Origin: Dryocola sp051297175
GTDB taxonomy: Bacteria > Pseudomonadota > Gammaproteobacteria > Enterobacterales > Enterobacteriaceae
Assembly: GCF_051297175.1 (NCBI RefSeq)
Contig: NZ_JBINNY010000001.1
Location: forward strand, 1,984,001 to 2,048,000
Direction of reading: 5' to 3'
Length of the DNA: 64,000 nt
In this document: positions 27,004-35,645 of the stretch, in pieces
Numbering within the stretch: position 1 is the first letter of the stretch
Layout of the letters: each line of letters begins with the position of its first letter
The notes under the pieces: generated by a model
Told to the model about the DNA's origin: nothing
Seen by the model: the letters and a program-made list of their open reading frames with translations, nothing else
Databases searched by the model: none
Translations under genes and position numbers: made by a program

Positions 27004-28191
27004 TTATCCGTTGACCGAGGCGATCAGGTTCACCAGGTACTTGTCGGTGATGCGGCTTCGCAGGGTGAGATTTTCCAGCGGCGGCACCGGCGTGTAGTCG
27101 TAGTCGAGGTACAGCTTCCCGGCCTTGAGCGACTCCTTGTCGTTGGCGGTTTCGTCAAACCAGCAGTCGGCGTCCACGATGTAGCCGCCGCTTTTCAGCT
27201 CGCGGAATTTCGCCTTAATGCCGTCCACGATGTCACGGATCAGCACCGGGGTAATGGGCTTGTCCACCGCCCACATGTGCCCCTCGGCCATGGTGTCGGC
27301 GATAACCTGCGCGGTGCGGGTGTAGTTCTCAAACAGGAAAAGCGGATCGTCCGAGCAGGTGCGGTTACCCCAGAAGCGAAAGCCATCTCTGCGGATAAGC
27401 GTCGTCACGCCCGCCTCGTTAAGCAGGTCGGCGTCGGTGCCGGGTGCCTGCAAATCCCAGAACACCGACGCGCTGATGCCCGTCACGCCCTGCACGCCGA
27501 CGTTCGACAGGGTTTTGTGCCAGCCGACCGTCTGGTCGATGTACGCTCGCAGGCCGAGCGCGCGGGCGGTGGCGTAGGCCGTGGCGCTGGCGTTCGCCAC
27601 CGTATCCCAGGCGATAAAGTCCGGCCAGATAACCATCAGCTCGCGCTGGCTGAAATTGTCGCGGTACTTGATGGCGTCGGAAAGAGTTTTACAGCCCCAC
27701 GCGCTGACGTAGCCAAAGGCGCGCAGGCTGATGCACACCGAGGCCAGGGCGACGGCCACCTCTTTGGAGTCCAGCCCTGGCACGCCGAGAATGCGCGGGC
27801 GAACGCCGGTTACCGCTTCGGCGGCGAGCAGCGCCTTCAGGCCGGTGTATCTGCCGTTTTCATCCGTGCCGCCGATGATGTTGGAAATCGTCTGCGCCTG
27901 GGCGGCGGCCTCGTCCTCGTCGTCGCCTTCCTCCACGCGCACGACAATCGTTACCGGTTTGCACTGGTCGGCGATGGCCTGCAGGGAAGCGGCCAGGGTG
28001 CCTTTTTTCCCGGCCTTGCCGATGGCGGCCTGCACGTTGGTAATCAGTACCGGCTCGTTGAGCGGAAAGGTCGCGGCGTCGGCGTCGCTGGCGGTGCACA
28101 CCATGCCGATGACCGCCGTCGAGACCGTGGAAATAACGCGCGTGCCGTCGTTGATTTCGACAACCTGCACGCCGTGGTGATAGTCACTCAT
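27004..28191 (-). CDS. FI: Gene FI, major tail sheath protein
   Basis: Contractile sheath subunit, 395 aa (P2 396). MSDYHHGVQVVEINDGTRVIS and the central VWPDFIAWDT segment fit the family. It is the first gene of the FI-FII-E-T-U-D operon, and its promoter should lie in the gap before it, under Ogr control. Confidence 0.96.
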   Translation of the reverse strand: MSDYHHGVQVVEINDGTRVISTVSTAVIGMVCTASDADAATFPLNEPVLITNVQAAIGKAGKKGTLAASLQAIADQCKPVTIVVRVEEGDDEDEAAAQAQTISNIIGGTDENGRYTGLKALLAAEAVTGVRPRILGVPGLDSKEVAVALASVCISLRAFGYVSAWGCKTLSDAIKYRDNFSQRELMVIWPDFIAWDTVANASATAYATARALGLRAYIDQTVGWHKTLSNVGVQGVTGISASVFWDLQAPGTDADLLNEAGVTTLIRRDGFRFWGNRTCSDDPLFLFENYTRTAQVIADTMAEGHMWAVDKPITPVLIRDIVDGIKAKFRELKSGGYIVDADCWFDETANDKESLKAGKLYLDYDYTPVPPLENLTLRSRITDKYLVNLIASVNG

Positions 28192-28431
28192 CCGGGTAGC
28201 TCCGTGGTTTTAATGAATGTCTATTTTCGGCGGTAGTGTGGTACAGGCGCGAGCAGCCGCCGCTCGCTGGCCGCAGGCACAACAACGGGATAAGAAATGT
28301 GTTTTCAGCGGGTTAAGGCGGGTCTTTGTTGATCGACGCGACCGATCAATCACACGGTATCGATCGGTTATATCCATTATCTATAAGGGGTTATTGCCGC
28401 TATCGTTTCGGGCATTAAGGGAGACGATGCG

Positions 28432-28551
28432 ATGCAATATGTTTTATGGGGCGTGGCGGCACTGGTTGGCTGGCTGTTGGTTGGCTATCTCTGGTGCGTA
28501 TGGTTTGTTGACGATGAAGAAGATGACTATCAGGAATGCCCGTATGACTAG
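28432..28551 (+). CDS. 39-residue single-span membrane peptide
   Basis: A small ORF on the strand opposite to its tail-gene neighbours: MQYVLWGVAALVGWLLVGYL, then CVWF and an acidic tail (VDDEEDDYQECPYD). It has one transmembrane helix (residues 3-25), an agggag site 8 nt upstream and a strong terminator 0-20 nt downstream. P2 carries its lysogenic-conversion gene Z/fun between the same flanking genes. Function unknown. An overlapping frame at 28426 is less likely. Confidence 0.6.
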   Translation: MQYVLWGVAALVGWLLVGYLWCVWFVDDEEDDYQECPYD

Positions 28552-28576
28552 CCCGCGCGATGCGGGCTTTTCTTTA
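28549..28576 (+). terminator. Terminator after the small membrane peptide gene
   Basis: agcccgc gcga tgcgggct is followed by tttt, overlapping the peptide's stop codon. The T run is only on the plus-strand side, which supports a real plus-strand transcript here. Confidence 0.8.
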
Positions 28577-28580
28577 TCTG

Positions 28581-29105
28581 TCAGACGGCGACCGGCGGCT
28601 GCGGCCAGTCAATCAGCGGGGCCGTTGAGGTATCAATACGGTTGAGTAAGACGCGGTGTTTTCTCCACGCCAGCAGCAGCGCGGCTTCTTCCTCCGTTGC
28701 CATCCCCAAATCGACCGCATCCTGCAGCGGAGCAATGGCCGCCGTCGCCCGCTCCTGCAGGGCGTTTTTCTGTGCGGCAACACGCTCGCTTTCCGGCTGT
28801 ACGTACTCGACGATGTTCCCTTTTTGATAGAGATAGATTTTTGCGCCGATATCGTCGCGGTAATCTGCGGCGGGGATTTCATAGATGCTCACGCCCTCGG
28901 ATAACGTCATGAAGTTAGGGTCGCGCGCGCCGGTAGTGATGAAGCCCTCCGGCGACACGGCAATAAACGCCGTTTCACCCGTCCAGACCTTATCCCGCAG
29001 CGTGTACCAGTCCCGGCCCCGGTCATCCTCAAAATAACAAACCGGCAGCGGCACGCCGTCGACATAAACCTGCCTGCTGATTTTCACATTTTTAAACTGA
29101 ATCAT
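28581..29105 (-). CDS. G: Gene G, tail fibre assembly protein (Tfa)
   Basis: Chaperone for tail fibre folding, 174 aa (P2 G 175). MIQFKNVKISRQVYVDG and the C-terminal RIDTSTAPLIDWPQPPV are typical of Tfa proteins. It starts one base after the fibre gene stop. Confidence 0.93.
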   Translation of the reverse strand: MIQFKNVKISRQVYVDGVPLPVCYFEDDRGRDWYTLRDKVWTGETAFIAVSPEGFITTGARDPNFMTLSEGVSIYEIPAADYRDDIGAKIYLYQKGNIVEYVQPESERVAAQKNALQERATAAIAPLQDAVDLGMATEEEAALLLAWRKHRVLLNRIDTSTAPLIDWPQPPVAV

Positions 29106-29106
29106 T

Positions 29107-30939
29107 TTAGTTTCCTATCTGAACCCAGCCGCCGCTGACCGTCTTGATCATGAGTGAGCGGTAATAAAAACCCATTGTCCGGGCGTCGCCCAGGTCGGCG
29201 CGCAGGTTAATCCCTGTCATATAGCAGCCTGTGGGCGCTTCCCAGTTTGTTAGCACCGTGTGACCTGCATTGACAATTGCCTGGCTTCCCCGCTGTGCCG
29301 TACTCACATATCGCGCGTCGCTTTCGGCTTTTGTATATGCCGTACCGGCTGGCGTGTAGTTACCTTTAACCTGATACTTCGCGTCACTTTCCCCTTTCGA
29401 ATAGGCATAGTCAGTTCTTGCGAGATAAACAACCGAGTTGCTCACCCTGTGCCGCATGTATGGCGCGTTAGCGTTGTTGGATACAAACCCCGCATAGCTT
29501 GCGGCGTCGGACATAATGAAACGTGAATCGCTCTCGTTTTTTGTCCAGGCCTCTCCTGCCGGGGTGTAACTTCCCTTTGGCTGAAACGTTGTGGTAGACC
29601 ATTTTTCTGTAGCAAGCTGGATAACGGCCTTACTGGCCGTATGCCACATATACGGCTTATCCGCGTTGCCCGAATTAAAACCGGCAGTAGCACAGCCATC
29701 CTGACCAACGGCCCCAACCTCCGCCGCCGTGGGCCTGTCGCCGGTACTGAAAATCCTCTCCCAGGCCGACCATTTGCCCGTTGCCGCATCGTTAAGGCGG
29801 TAATAAATCCGGGGCCTGTCAAACGGCATGTACTGCTGACAGACGCCAGTCGTGCCGTTTGCCCCGCTCTTAAAAACAATAAGCGCGCCCGCGACGACCT
29901 CGGGGTAGTTACGTGACAGCGGGGCGTTCGCATTTGCGGGCTGGCAGTAAAAACCGGGCTGCGTAAGCGTGTTTAAATCGGCGGTGCCAATGCCCATCGG
30001 CTCGCCCAGGCCAAAAGCCCCCATCGCCAGCAGCCTCCCGGCGGTGCGGTCGGTCGGTGAGTCCTGCGGATCAAGCACGGCGGCCCCTCTCAGCCCGAGA
30101 TTGGCGCGCGCGGTGGGCTTATCGGCCACGTCGGAAAGGTTGTTCCCCTTTTGCAGGGCGTTGACGATGCGCGTGTCGTTACCCGCTGCAACCGTTCCGG
30201 CAGCGGTGCCGACGTCCAGCTCTGCGGCCCCTTTCAGGCCGATGTTTTTACGGGCCGCGGCCTTGTCGGCCACGTCGGCAAGATTGCTGGCTTTCGCGAG
30301 GCGACCGTCGGCGTTTTTATTCGCCGCTTCCGCCTTGTCGTATGCCGATTTCACCGCTTTTGGCGTCGCTGCCAGCGACTCGCTGCTGCTGTCGGTGGCG
30401 CTGCTGAGCTGCGTCAGCCCCTTAGCCGTGAGCGTGGCGTCGGGGTGCCTGCGCGATTTCTCATGCTCGGCGATTTTCTCGTCGACGTACTCCTGCGTCG
30501 CCATCACGGTTGTTGTGTCGACCGTCAGGTCTACCGCCTCAAGCGCGCTGATGATGATCACCATGCGCAGCGTCTGCGCGCGTCCCGACCCTTCGGCCAG
30601 CTCCGGCTTGTAGCTCTCCGCCATGTTGGCTACGGCAACCAGCGTGCCGGTCGCATCGTAAAGCCCCATTTCGCGCAGCCAGAAGCCGCCCACCTCCGGG
30701 GGAATAACCAGCTCGGCGACCACGTAGTTTTTATTCCTGGCGTCGACGCTGATTTTGTTGAGCGCGGCGCGCCACTTCTCGCCGATAAGGCCGGTCTGCC
30801 CGACGTCCGGCACCGGCAGCACGCCGCCGCCGTCACCGACGGCCATGTGCGTAAGGGTGACCTTTGTCCCGCCTGCGGTCGCGGCTGCAAATTTTGCCGC
30901 CCCGGCGGTGGTGATAAGCGTTTTGTATTTCACTGCCAT
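29107..30939 (-). CDS. H: Gene H, tail fibre
   Basis: Receptor-binding fibre, 610 aa (P2 669). The N-terminal baseplate-attachment part (MAVKYKTLITTAGAAKFA) is P2-like. The middle has repeated modules (NLADVADKAAARKNIGL and NLSDVADKPTARANLGL). The distal part has another repeat pair (PKGSYTPAGEAWTKNESDSRF and VKGNYTPAGTAYTKAESDARY). The tip ends GWVQIGN. The distal part sets host range and is the least conserved. Confidence 0.93.
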   Translation of the reverse strand: MAVKYKTLITTAGAAKFAAATAGGTKVTLTHMAVGDGGGVLPVPDVGQTGLIGEKWRAALNKISVDARNKNYVVAELVIPPEVGGFWLREMGLYDATGTLVAVANMAESYKPELAEGSGRAQTLRMVIIISALEAVDLTVDTTTVMATQEYVDEKIAEHEKSRRHPDATLTAKGLTQLSSATDSSSESLAATPKAVKSAYDKAEAANKNADGRLAKASNLADVADKAAARKNIGLKGAAELDVGTAAGTVAAGNDTRIVNALQKGNNLSDVADKPTARANLGLRGAAVLDPQDSPTDRTAGRLLAMGAFGLGEPMGIGTADLNTLTQPGFYCQPANANAPLSRNYPEVVAGALIVFKSGANGTTGVCQQYMPFDRPRIYYRLNDAATGKWSAWERIFSTGDRPTAAEVGAVGQDGCATAGFNSGNADKPYMWHTASKAVIQLATEKWSTTTFQPKGSYTPAGEAWTKNESDSRFIMSDAASYAGFVSNNANAPYMRHRVSNSVVYLARTDYAYSKGESDAKYQVKGNYTPAGTAYTKAESDARYVSTAQRGSQAIVNAGHTVLTNWEAPTGCYMTGINLRADLGDARTMGFYYRSLMIKTVSGGWVQIGN

Positions 30940-30951
30940 TGTTTGCCTCTT

Positions 30952-31482
30952 TTATCCGGGGTAAACGGTAATAATGTCGCCGTCGTAGCTGACGCCGCCG
31001 GTGTACAGGTAGCCGGGAATGTCCTGGATGATGTTCAGCCCGATAAGGTGACGGCTCGCGGCCTTCGCGTCGGCGATGAGCCGCTCCATCTCGTAATACA
31101 TTTCCTCGGTGATGCCGCTTTCCAGCACGCCGATATCGAGGCGAAAGGTGCCTGGCACGTCATTTGTCTGCCACCACTCGGTAACGTTAATCAGATACCC
31201 GAGCGGCTCCACCACGCGCCGGATGGCCCCGATGGTGCCTTTGTGCTTGTGCAGGTATTTCGCCGTGCGTACCACCTCGCGCTTTGTTTCCTCCGGCCAG
31301 GCCTCGTCCCAGCGGTCGACCGAAAACGCCCACGCCAGATACGGCAGCAGGTTTAACGGACACTCCAGCGGGTTCCACAGCTGGCGCAGCGGCACCGGCA
31401 CGCGCGTCAGTTCGGCGCAGGCTTTTGCGGCGGCCAGCTCCAGCGGCGATGAGCCGACCGGCAGCAGCCGGACGTTATTCAT
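30952..31482 (-). CDS. I: Gene I, baseplate wedge protein
   Basis: P2 gpI-like tail formation protein. MNNVRLLPVGSSPLELAAA gives 176 aa, the P2 length, and overlaps the end of J by 8 nt. An upstream extension of 41 codons is a by-product of the J overlap. Confidence 0.93.
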   Translation of the reverse strand: MNNVRLLPVGSSPLELAAAKACAELTRVPVPLRQLWNPLECPLNLLPYLAWAFSVDRWDEAWPEETKREVVRTAKYLHKHKGTIGAIRRVVEPLGYLINVTEWWQTNDVPGTFRLDIGVLESGITEEMYYEMERLIADAKAASRHLIGLNIIQDIPGYLYTGGVSYDGDIITVYPG

Positions 31483-32383
31483 CAGCACCCCCGATCGTGA
31501 TTCTGTAATCGGTGCAGTAGGAGGCCTGAGTGTCATCGAGCACGATGTCGGCGGACGGCTTCGCCAGCTCAACCCGCTGCACGCCCTCAACGTGCAGCGC
31601 GGCATAGATAGCCGATTTGCGGATATCCCGCCCGAGGCGGTGCTGCGCGCTGATGTAGGCTTTCAGCTTTGCCTCGGCGGCCTGCCTGACCGGCTCCAGC
31701 TCCGGGCCGGGGTAGAGATAGAGCGTGGCGTCGATTTCATAGTCCACGATGCGTGCTGACTGCACGGTCACGCGGTCGGCCACCGGGCGCACGTTCTCGT
31801 CGTTCAGGGCGATGCTGACGATGTTCACCAGTTCGGCACTGGCCGCGCCGTTCCCCTCGCGCGACAGCACCGAGATGGTCACGCAGGCGGGCGACGGGCT
31901 GATGACCGACACGTCTGCGACCCGGCCGTCGGCGCTGCGGCCGTGGAACTGGTACGCCCCGACCGGCCCGGCCACGCTCAGCCCTTCAAACGACTGCTGG
32001 ATGCGCAGCCGGTAATCGCTGTCGGACTCCATCACGGCGGCAACGGGCGGGATGGTCGTATCGTCAGCCGGGACAATCACCAGGCGCGCAACGTTGTTGT
32101 TTGCGCCGAGCACGTCGAGGTCGTTACCCCTGGAAAATGCCAGCATGACGGCGAGCGCCGACTCGTTGATCCGCTGGCGCAGAATCAGCTCGCGATACGC
32201 GTTTTCCTCCAGCAGCTTCACGATGGGTTCGGATTCAAGCGCAAGCGTGCGCGCGACGGCCTCCTGCTCATCTTCCGGGTACAGGGAGATGAGCGTCGCC
32301 TTGCGCTCGGAAAGCAGGGTTTCATAGTCCAGCACCTCGACCACGTCCGGGGCGGGTAGCTGGCTCAGGTCAATGGTTGCCAT
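31475..32383 (-). CDS. J: Gene J, baseplate wedge protein
   Basis: P2 gpJ homologue, exactly 302 aa as in P2 (MATIDLSQLPAPDVVEVLDYETLL). It forms the baseplate wedge with W and I and belongs to the V-W-J-I-H-G operon. Confidence 0.95.
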   Translation of the reverse strand: MATIDLSQLPAPDVVEVLDYETLLSERKATLISLYPEDEQEAVARTLALESEPIVKLLEENAYRELILRQRINESALAVMLAFSRGNDLDVLGANNNVARLVIVPADDTTIPPVAAVMESDSDYRLRIQQSFEGLSVAGPVGAYQFHGRSADGRVADVSVISPSPACVTISVLSREGNGAASAELVNIVSIALNDENVRPVADRVTVQSARIVDYEIDATLYLYPGPELEPVRQAAEAKLKAYISAQHRLGRDIRKSAIYAALHVEGVQRVELAKPSADIVLDDTQASYCTDYRITIGGADE

Positions 32384-32387
32384 AGTC

Positions 32388-32738
32388 TCAGCTCAGGGGA
32401 ACGGTTAGTGAAAAGGGCGCGCCGCTGCTGCCGGTGCGCACGCCGGTGATATCGACGAACAGCTCGCCAGCCTTCCCGCTTTCAAAGGTGATGGCCGTCA
32501 GGCGGATGCGCGGCTCCCACTTGAGGATCGCCATATAGCAGGCGGCCATAATCTGCAGGCGCAGCGCCGGGTTATCGGGCTGGTCAATGAGCGCCGAGAG
32601 CAGCGAGCCGTAGTCGCGGCGCATGACGCGCGAGCCGATGGGCGTGATAAGAATGTCGCGCACGCTCTGACTGATGTGCCCGGCGTCCGACAGGCTCAGG
32701 CCGGAACTGCGGTTCATGCCGATATAACGTGCCGTCAC
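32388..32738 (-). CDS. W: Gene W, baseplate wedge protein (gp25-like)
   Basis: 116-aa gp25/lysozyme-like baseplate protein that triggers sheath polymerisation. The motif IGSRVMRRDYGSLLSALID is typical. It overlaps the end of V by four bases. Confidence 0.94.
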   Translation of the reverse strand: MTARYIGMNRSSGLSLSDAGHISQSVRDILITPIGSRVMRRDYGSLLSALIDQPDNPALRLQIMAACYMAILKWEPRIRLTAITFESGKAGELFVDITGVRTGSSGAPFSLTVPLS

Positions 32739-33376
32739 TGCGTGCCCTCCGTGCGGCTTCCGCCGCGCTCGACGCCGCCGTGGTCATGGTCGTCAACCTG
32801 CACGCCGTTGGATTTGAACGTGCCGCCGGTGTGCTCGATGTTGCCGCTCATTCTGCCGCCTTTCTGCACTTCAAGCGTGCCGGTGGTCAGTTTGTTCGTG
32901 CAGACCACCTCCGGCGTATCGAGGGTGATTTTCTGGCTTGCCATAACGGTCACTACCGGCACCGTCACGGCAACGGTTTCGGACGCGGTGACAGTGGCGG
33001 TTTTAATACCCGAAACGGTCAGCGCGCCGGTTTCCGGCTCGTACTCAATAACGGCACCGTCAGGAAAGGAAATATGAAACGCATCGGCGGAGATAGATGG
33101 CGCGGGATAGTCGTCGGAATAAATGCCGGGCAGCACAAAGGCGGTATCAAGCTCGCCGCCCACGGCCAGCAGCAAAACCTGCTCACCGGCAGACGGTGCC
33201 CACCAGGTACGCGAGCGGCCCGCGCGGGGCGTCATCCAGTTGAGCCAGTCGGTCGTAATCCCGCCCGTTTCAACACGACATAACGCCCGCGCGGTGTCGA
33301 CTTCGATTACTACGCCGGTGCGGATCACGTTGCGCAGGAGGCGCGCAAGTTCACTGAGAGAACTAATATTATTCAT
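32735..33376 (-). CDS. V: Gene V, central baseplate spike
   Basis: Membrane-piercing spike at the tail tip, 213 aa (P2 211). An N-terminal OB fold is followed by a beta-helix, and the C-terminal VDDHDHGG contains the His-x-His that binds iron in the P2 spike. It is the first gene of the baseplate/fibre operon. The accessory HEPN-like gene lies upstream. Confidence 0.95.
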   Translation of the reverse strand: MNNISSLSELARLLRNVIRTGVVIEVDTARALCRVETGGITTDWLNWMTPRAGRSRTWWAPSAGEQVLLLAVGGELDTAFVLPGIYSDDYPAPSISADAFHISFPDGAVIEYEPETGALTVSGIKTATVTASETVAVTVPVVTVMASQKITLDTPEVVCTNKLTTGTLEVQKGGRMSGNIEHTGGTFKSNGVQVDDHDHGGVERGGSRTEGTQ

Positions 33377-33511
33377 GGTGAAATGATGCCGCCCAGGTGT
33401 TCAGGCGGCAACGTAAGAACGTTTTGTAGGTAATGGCACAACTTAGCTCAAAGAAATTAAGCTGTTACCTGTCAAAAGAGATAATAATCACCAATGTTCC
33501 ATAGAAATAAA

Positions 33512-34393
33512 TCAAATACGCCCCGTATTTTCACACTCTACATATTCGATTTGCTTTACGCCTAATAGAACGCAGACTTTCATATATATACGGGTCATTT
33601 TCTCACACAACAAAATATTAAATTGGTGACTATCTGTATAAACGCTTTTATTGAATTCTAAAAAAACAGAGCAACTTTCAATTGTATATTTGAGGGTTTC
33701 TTTTTTTGTGTATATCCCTAGTGTATGGACTGTATTCCTTATTCTCCTATGAATGTCAATACAATCTCTGAAGTCCTTAAGCTCTGCTTTTGTTAGCTTT
33801 TCGTCACCCTTGATTAGCCCCAGCACGGTATCAATCATAAGGTTTGCGGGTATGTTTTTATGAAACTTACGATTATGTGCTTCTATGGTTTCAGCATTTA
33901 CCTTGGAGTAATATATTTTTGAAATGAAATATTCGAAAGCAGAGAATGTAGACACCGAAAAATCTAAAAGCATACTGCCTATCATTTCATCATTTCTATT
34001 TACATAAAGATTTTGAATTTCAAGTATTGATTTATTATTGTTTGGAAAATTATATCCACTTTCAACAAGCTCAGAAACGCACACCCCCATTGTCAAATTC
34101 ACTGGAGAACGTCCATTGATCACTACCAATGATTCATCGTTAATAAAATTATAAATCAGTAAGTCAACGCTATGTAGCATAGCCGCGTAGAGGGATATGC
34201 CTCTATATGTTTTTCCATCGCTATTGCATGGTTCGACAAACTCTTGTCGAGATAAGCTTATTGACAAAAAATCCCGTAATTTAAAAAGAGCCATAATTCT
34301 ATCCATAGAAAAGCGATCATATTCCTTATTCACATGGAAATCTAATCTTTCAATCAAGTTGGAATATTTCCCTTTAAACTCCCTATTCATCAT
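33512..34393 (-). CDS. AT-rich accessory protein with HEPN-like RN..H motif
   Basis: I do not recognise a named family. This 293-aa, Lys/Asn-rich, mainly helical protein has a C-terminal HRRIRNTVHTLG (residues 215-226) that fits the HEPN nuclease pattern R-x4-6-H (R217/H223), after a hydrophobic helix FEYFISKIYY. It is far more AT-rich than its phage neighbours and lies between V and S, where P2 has no gene. It has an aagga site and a possible own -10 (TATACT, minus strand, 34425-34420). The likely role is phage or toxin-type defence, which is inference. Confidence 0.6.
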   Translation of the reverse strand: MMNREFKGKYSNLIERLDFHVNKEYDRFSMDRIMALFKLRDFLSISLSRQEFVEPCNSDGKTYRGISLYAAMLHSVDLLIYNFINDESLVVINGRSPVNLTMGVCVSELVESGYNFPNNNKSILEIQNLYVNRNDEMIGSMLLDFSVSTFSAFEYFISKIYYSKVNAETIEAHNRKFHKNIPANLMIDTVLGLIKGDEKLTKAELKDFRDCIDIHRRIRNTVHTLGIYTKKETLKYTIESCSVFLEFNKSVYTDSHQFNILLCEKMTRIYMKVCVLLGVKQIEYVECENTGRI

Positions 34394-34476
34394 ACTAGTC
34401 CTTTGCAGTTTTCAATTTTAGTATACTTATTCTTACTTGACAGAAAATCGAGATGTTAGATTATCTTAGCAAGGAT

Positions 34477-34932
34477 TTATTTATTGTAAGATAAATAGTT
34501 TAAGAACACACCCTCAATTATTTTGATATTATGTATGTCGATTCCAATTAGCGGCCGCGCCTCATACTGCACGGCTTCGCTGTAGCGGTTCGGTTTATCC
34601 CGGAGTCCCTCCTGATGCACCCGCGCCATGCGCTGCACGCGCCCGACAAACTCCACCGCGGCCGCGTCGCTTGTGCCTTTCGCCTTCATGTACCGGTTGG
34701 TGCGCAGTTTCGTAAACATCGCGCGTTTAACCCGGCCTTTTTTGCCCTTCACCGGCTGGCGCTTGCGGGCGGCATAGGGCGTGCCGTCCGGTGCCTGCTG
34801 GGCCTTGATGCGCTTTTGCTGCGAGGCTCTCAGCTGCTTCGCCATCTCTGTGGCCATCCGGCGACGCGCGGCAGGTGAAAGGCTTTCGATAAGCCCGGCA
34901 AGCTTGTCCTCAAAGGGCTTAAATTCACTCAT
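34477..34932 (-). CDS. S: Gene S, tail completion protein, with AT-rich 3' end
   Basis: P2 gpS homologue, 151 aa. MSEFKPFEDKLAGLIESLSPAAR through RVHQEGLRDKP is GC-rich and P2-like. The last ~23 codons (from about 34550 down) switch to AT-rich DNA but keep the family pattern (ARPLIGID ... IIEGVFLNYLS). The 3' end was probably exchanged together with the adjacent accessory gene. The start overlaps the end of R by 8 nt. Confidence 0.92.
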   Translation of the reverse strand: MSEFKPFEDKLAGLIESLSPAARRRMATEMAKQLRASQQKRIKAQQAPDGTPYAARKRQPVKGKKGRVKRAMFTKLRTNRYMKAKGTSDAAAVEFVGRVQRMARVHQEGLRDKPNRYSEAVQYEARPLIGIDIHNIKIIEGVFLNYLSYNK

Positions 34933-35392
34933 CCCACTTGCTCACCAGCTCGCCGTGAACGTACAGCTCCATTGGCCGGGTGACGTTCTCCGGCAGCGGT
35001 GGCTCGGGCGCGTGCCTCACGTGCAGGGTTTCGCCTTCCTGCTTAACGAGCGTGCGCTCAGTCAGTAACAGGCTGATACTCACGTCGACACTCTCGTCGT
35101 CGTTAATATCGGCAATATACGTGAAGCCTCTTTTTTTGCCCTCGTCGGTGGTCATGATGTCGGGCTGGTTCTCGCGCAGCCAGGCGTTAATCGGCACGAT
35201 GAGGTAATCCAGATCGCCGCGATAGTCCGTGACGATAACGTTCAGCGTGTACTGATTTTCGAACGACAGCGAGGTCGCGAGCGTGGCGGCGATTTTCCCG
35301 CCGTCGATAAAGATGCGCAGCATATCCGGGTTATTACGCAGTACCGGTGCCGCATCACATAGCGCTTTGCGTAAACTGGCTGGCTTGAGCAT
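34925..35392 (-). CDS. R: Gene R, tail completion protein
   Basis: P2 gpR homologue. Starting at MLKPASLRKALCDAAPVL gives 155 aa, the P2 length, and the end VTRPMELYVHGELVSKWDE is nearly identical to P2. The start lies inside the end of lysC. Confidence 0.94.
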   Translation of the reverse strand: MLKPASLRKALCDAAPVLRNNPDMLRIFIDGGKIAATLATSLSFENQYTLNVIVTDYRGDLDYLIVPINAWLRENQPDIMTTDEGKKRGFTYIADINDDESVDVSISLLLTERTLVKQEGETLHVRHAPEPPLPENVTRPMELYVHGELVSKWDE

Positions 35393-35645
35393 CGAGTTCA
35401 TCCTGACAGTGTCTGATGGTTTCAGCCTGGGCGGCGCAGCTGACGAGTGCCGCCTCAAGCTGGCGAATGTCGGCGCTGAGGTCGCCGTTAGTGCGGGGCT
35501 GGCTTGCCGGTATCGGGCACAGCGCCACCTTCGGACAGCCACTGTAAATAACCGGCGGTGGTGTCAAAGGCCGGTCGCGTGTGCAGCCGGATAATGTCAT
35601 CAGGCAAATCAGACTCATACCAGTCGCGCAGGGCTTTATTTTCAT
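35355..35645 (-). CDS. lysC: LysC, Rz1-like outer-membrane spanin subunit
   Basis: Small Pro-rich lipoprotein needed for outer-membrane disruption at lysis. It has a signal sequence with lipobox LSGC (Cys21) followed by RDRPLTPPP. It is 96 aa, starts inside lysB in another frame and overlaps R, the usual nested Rz/Rz1 arrangement of P2. Confidence 0.88.
   Translation of the reverse strand: MKIKPCATGMSLICLMTLSGCTRDRPLTPPPVIYSGCPKVALCPIPASQPRTNGDLSADIRQLEAALVSCAAQAETIRHCQDELDAQASQFTQSAM

Noticed and set aside
26659..28236. 525-codon plus-strand open frame across FI/FII
   Set aside because: It is antisense to the clearly recognisable sheath and tube genes. The His/Arg/Gly-rich translation is typical of a GC-rich shadow frame.
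30151..31356. 401-codon plus-strand open frame across H and I
   Set aside because: Antisense shadow of the tail fibre and baseplate genes, with no ribosome site or family resemblance.
33377..33511. Ogr-type late promoter upstream of V
   Set aside because: A dyad TTGT-N10-ACAA is present near the expected place, but I could not match it convincingly to the TGT-N12-ACA pattern, so it is not annotated.
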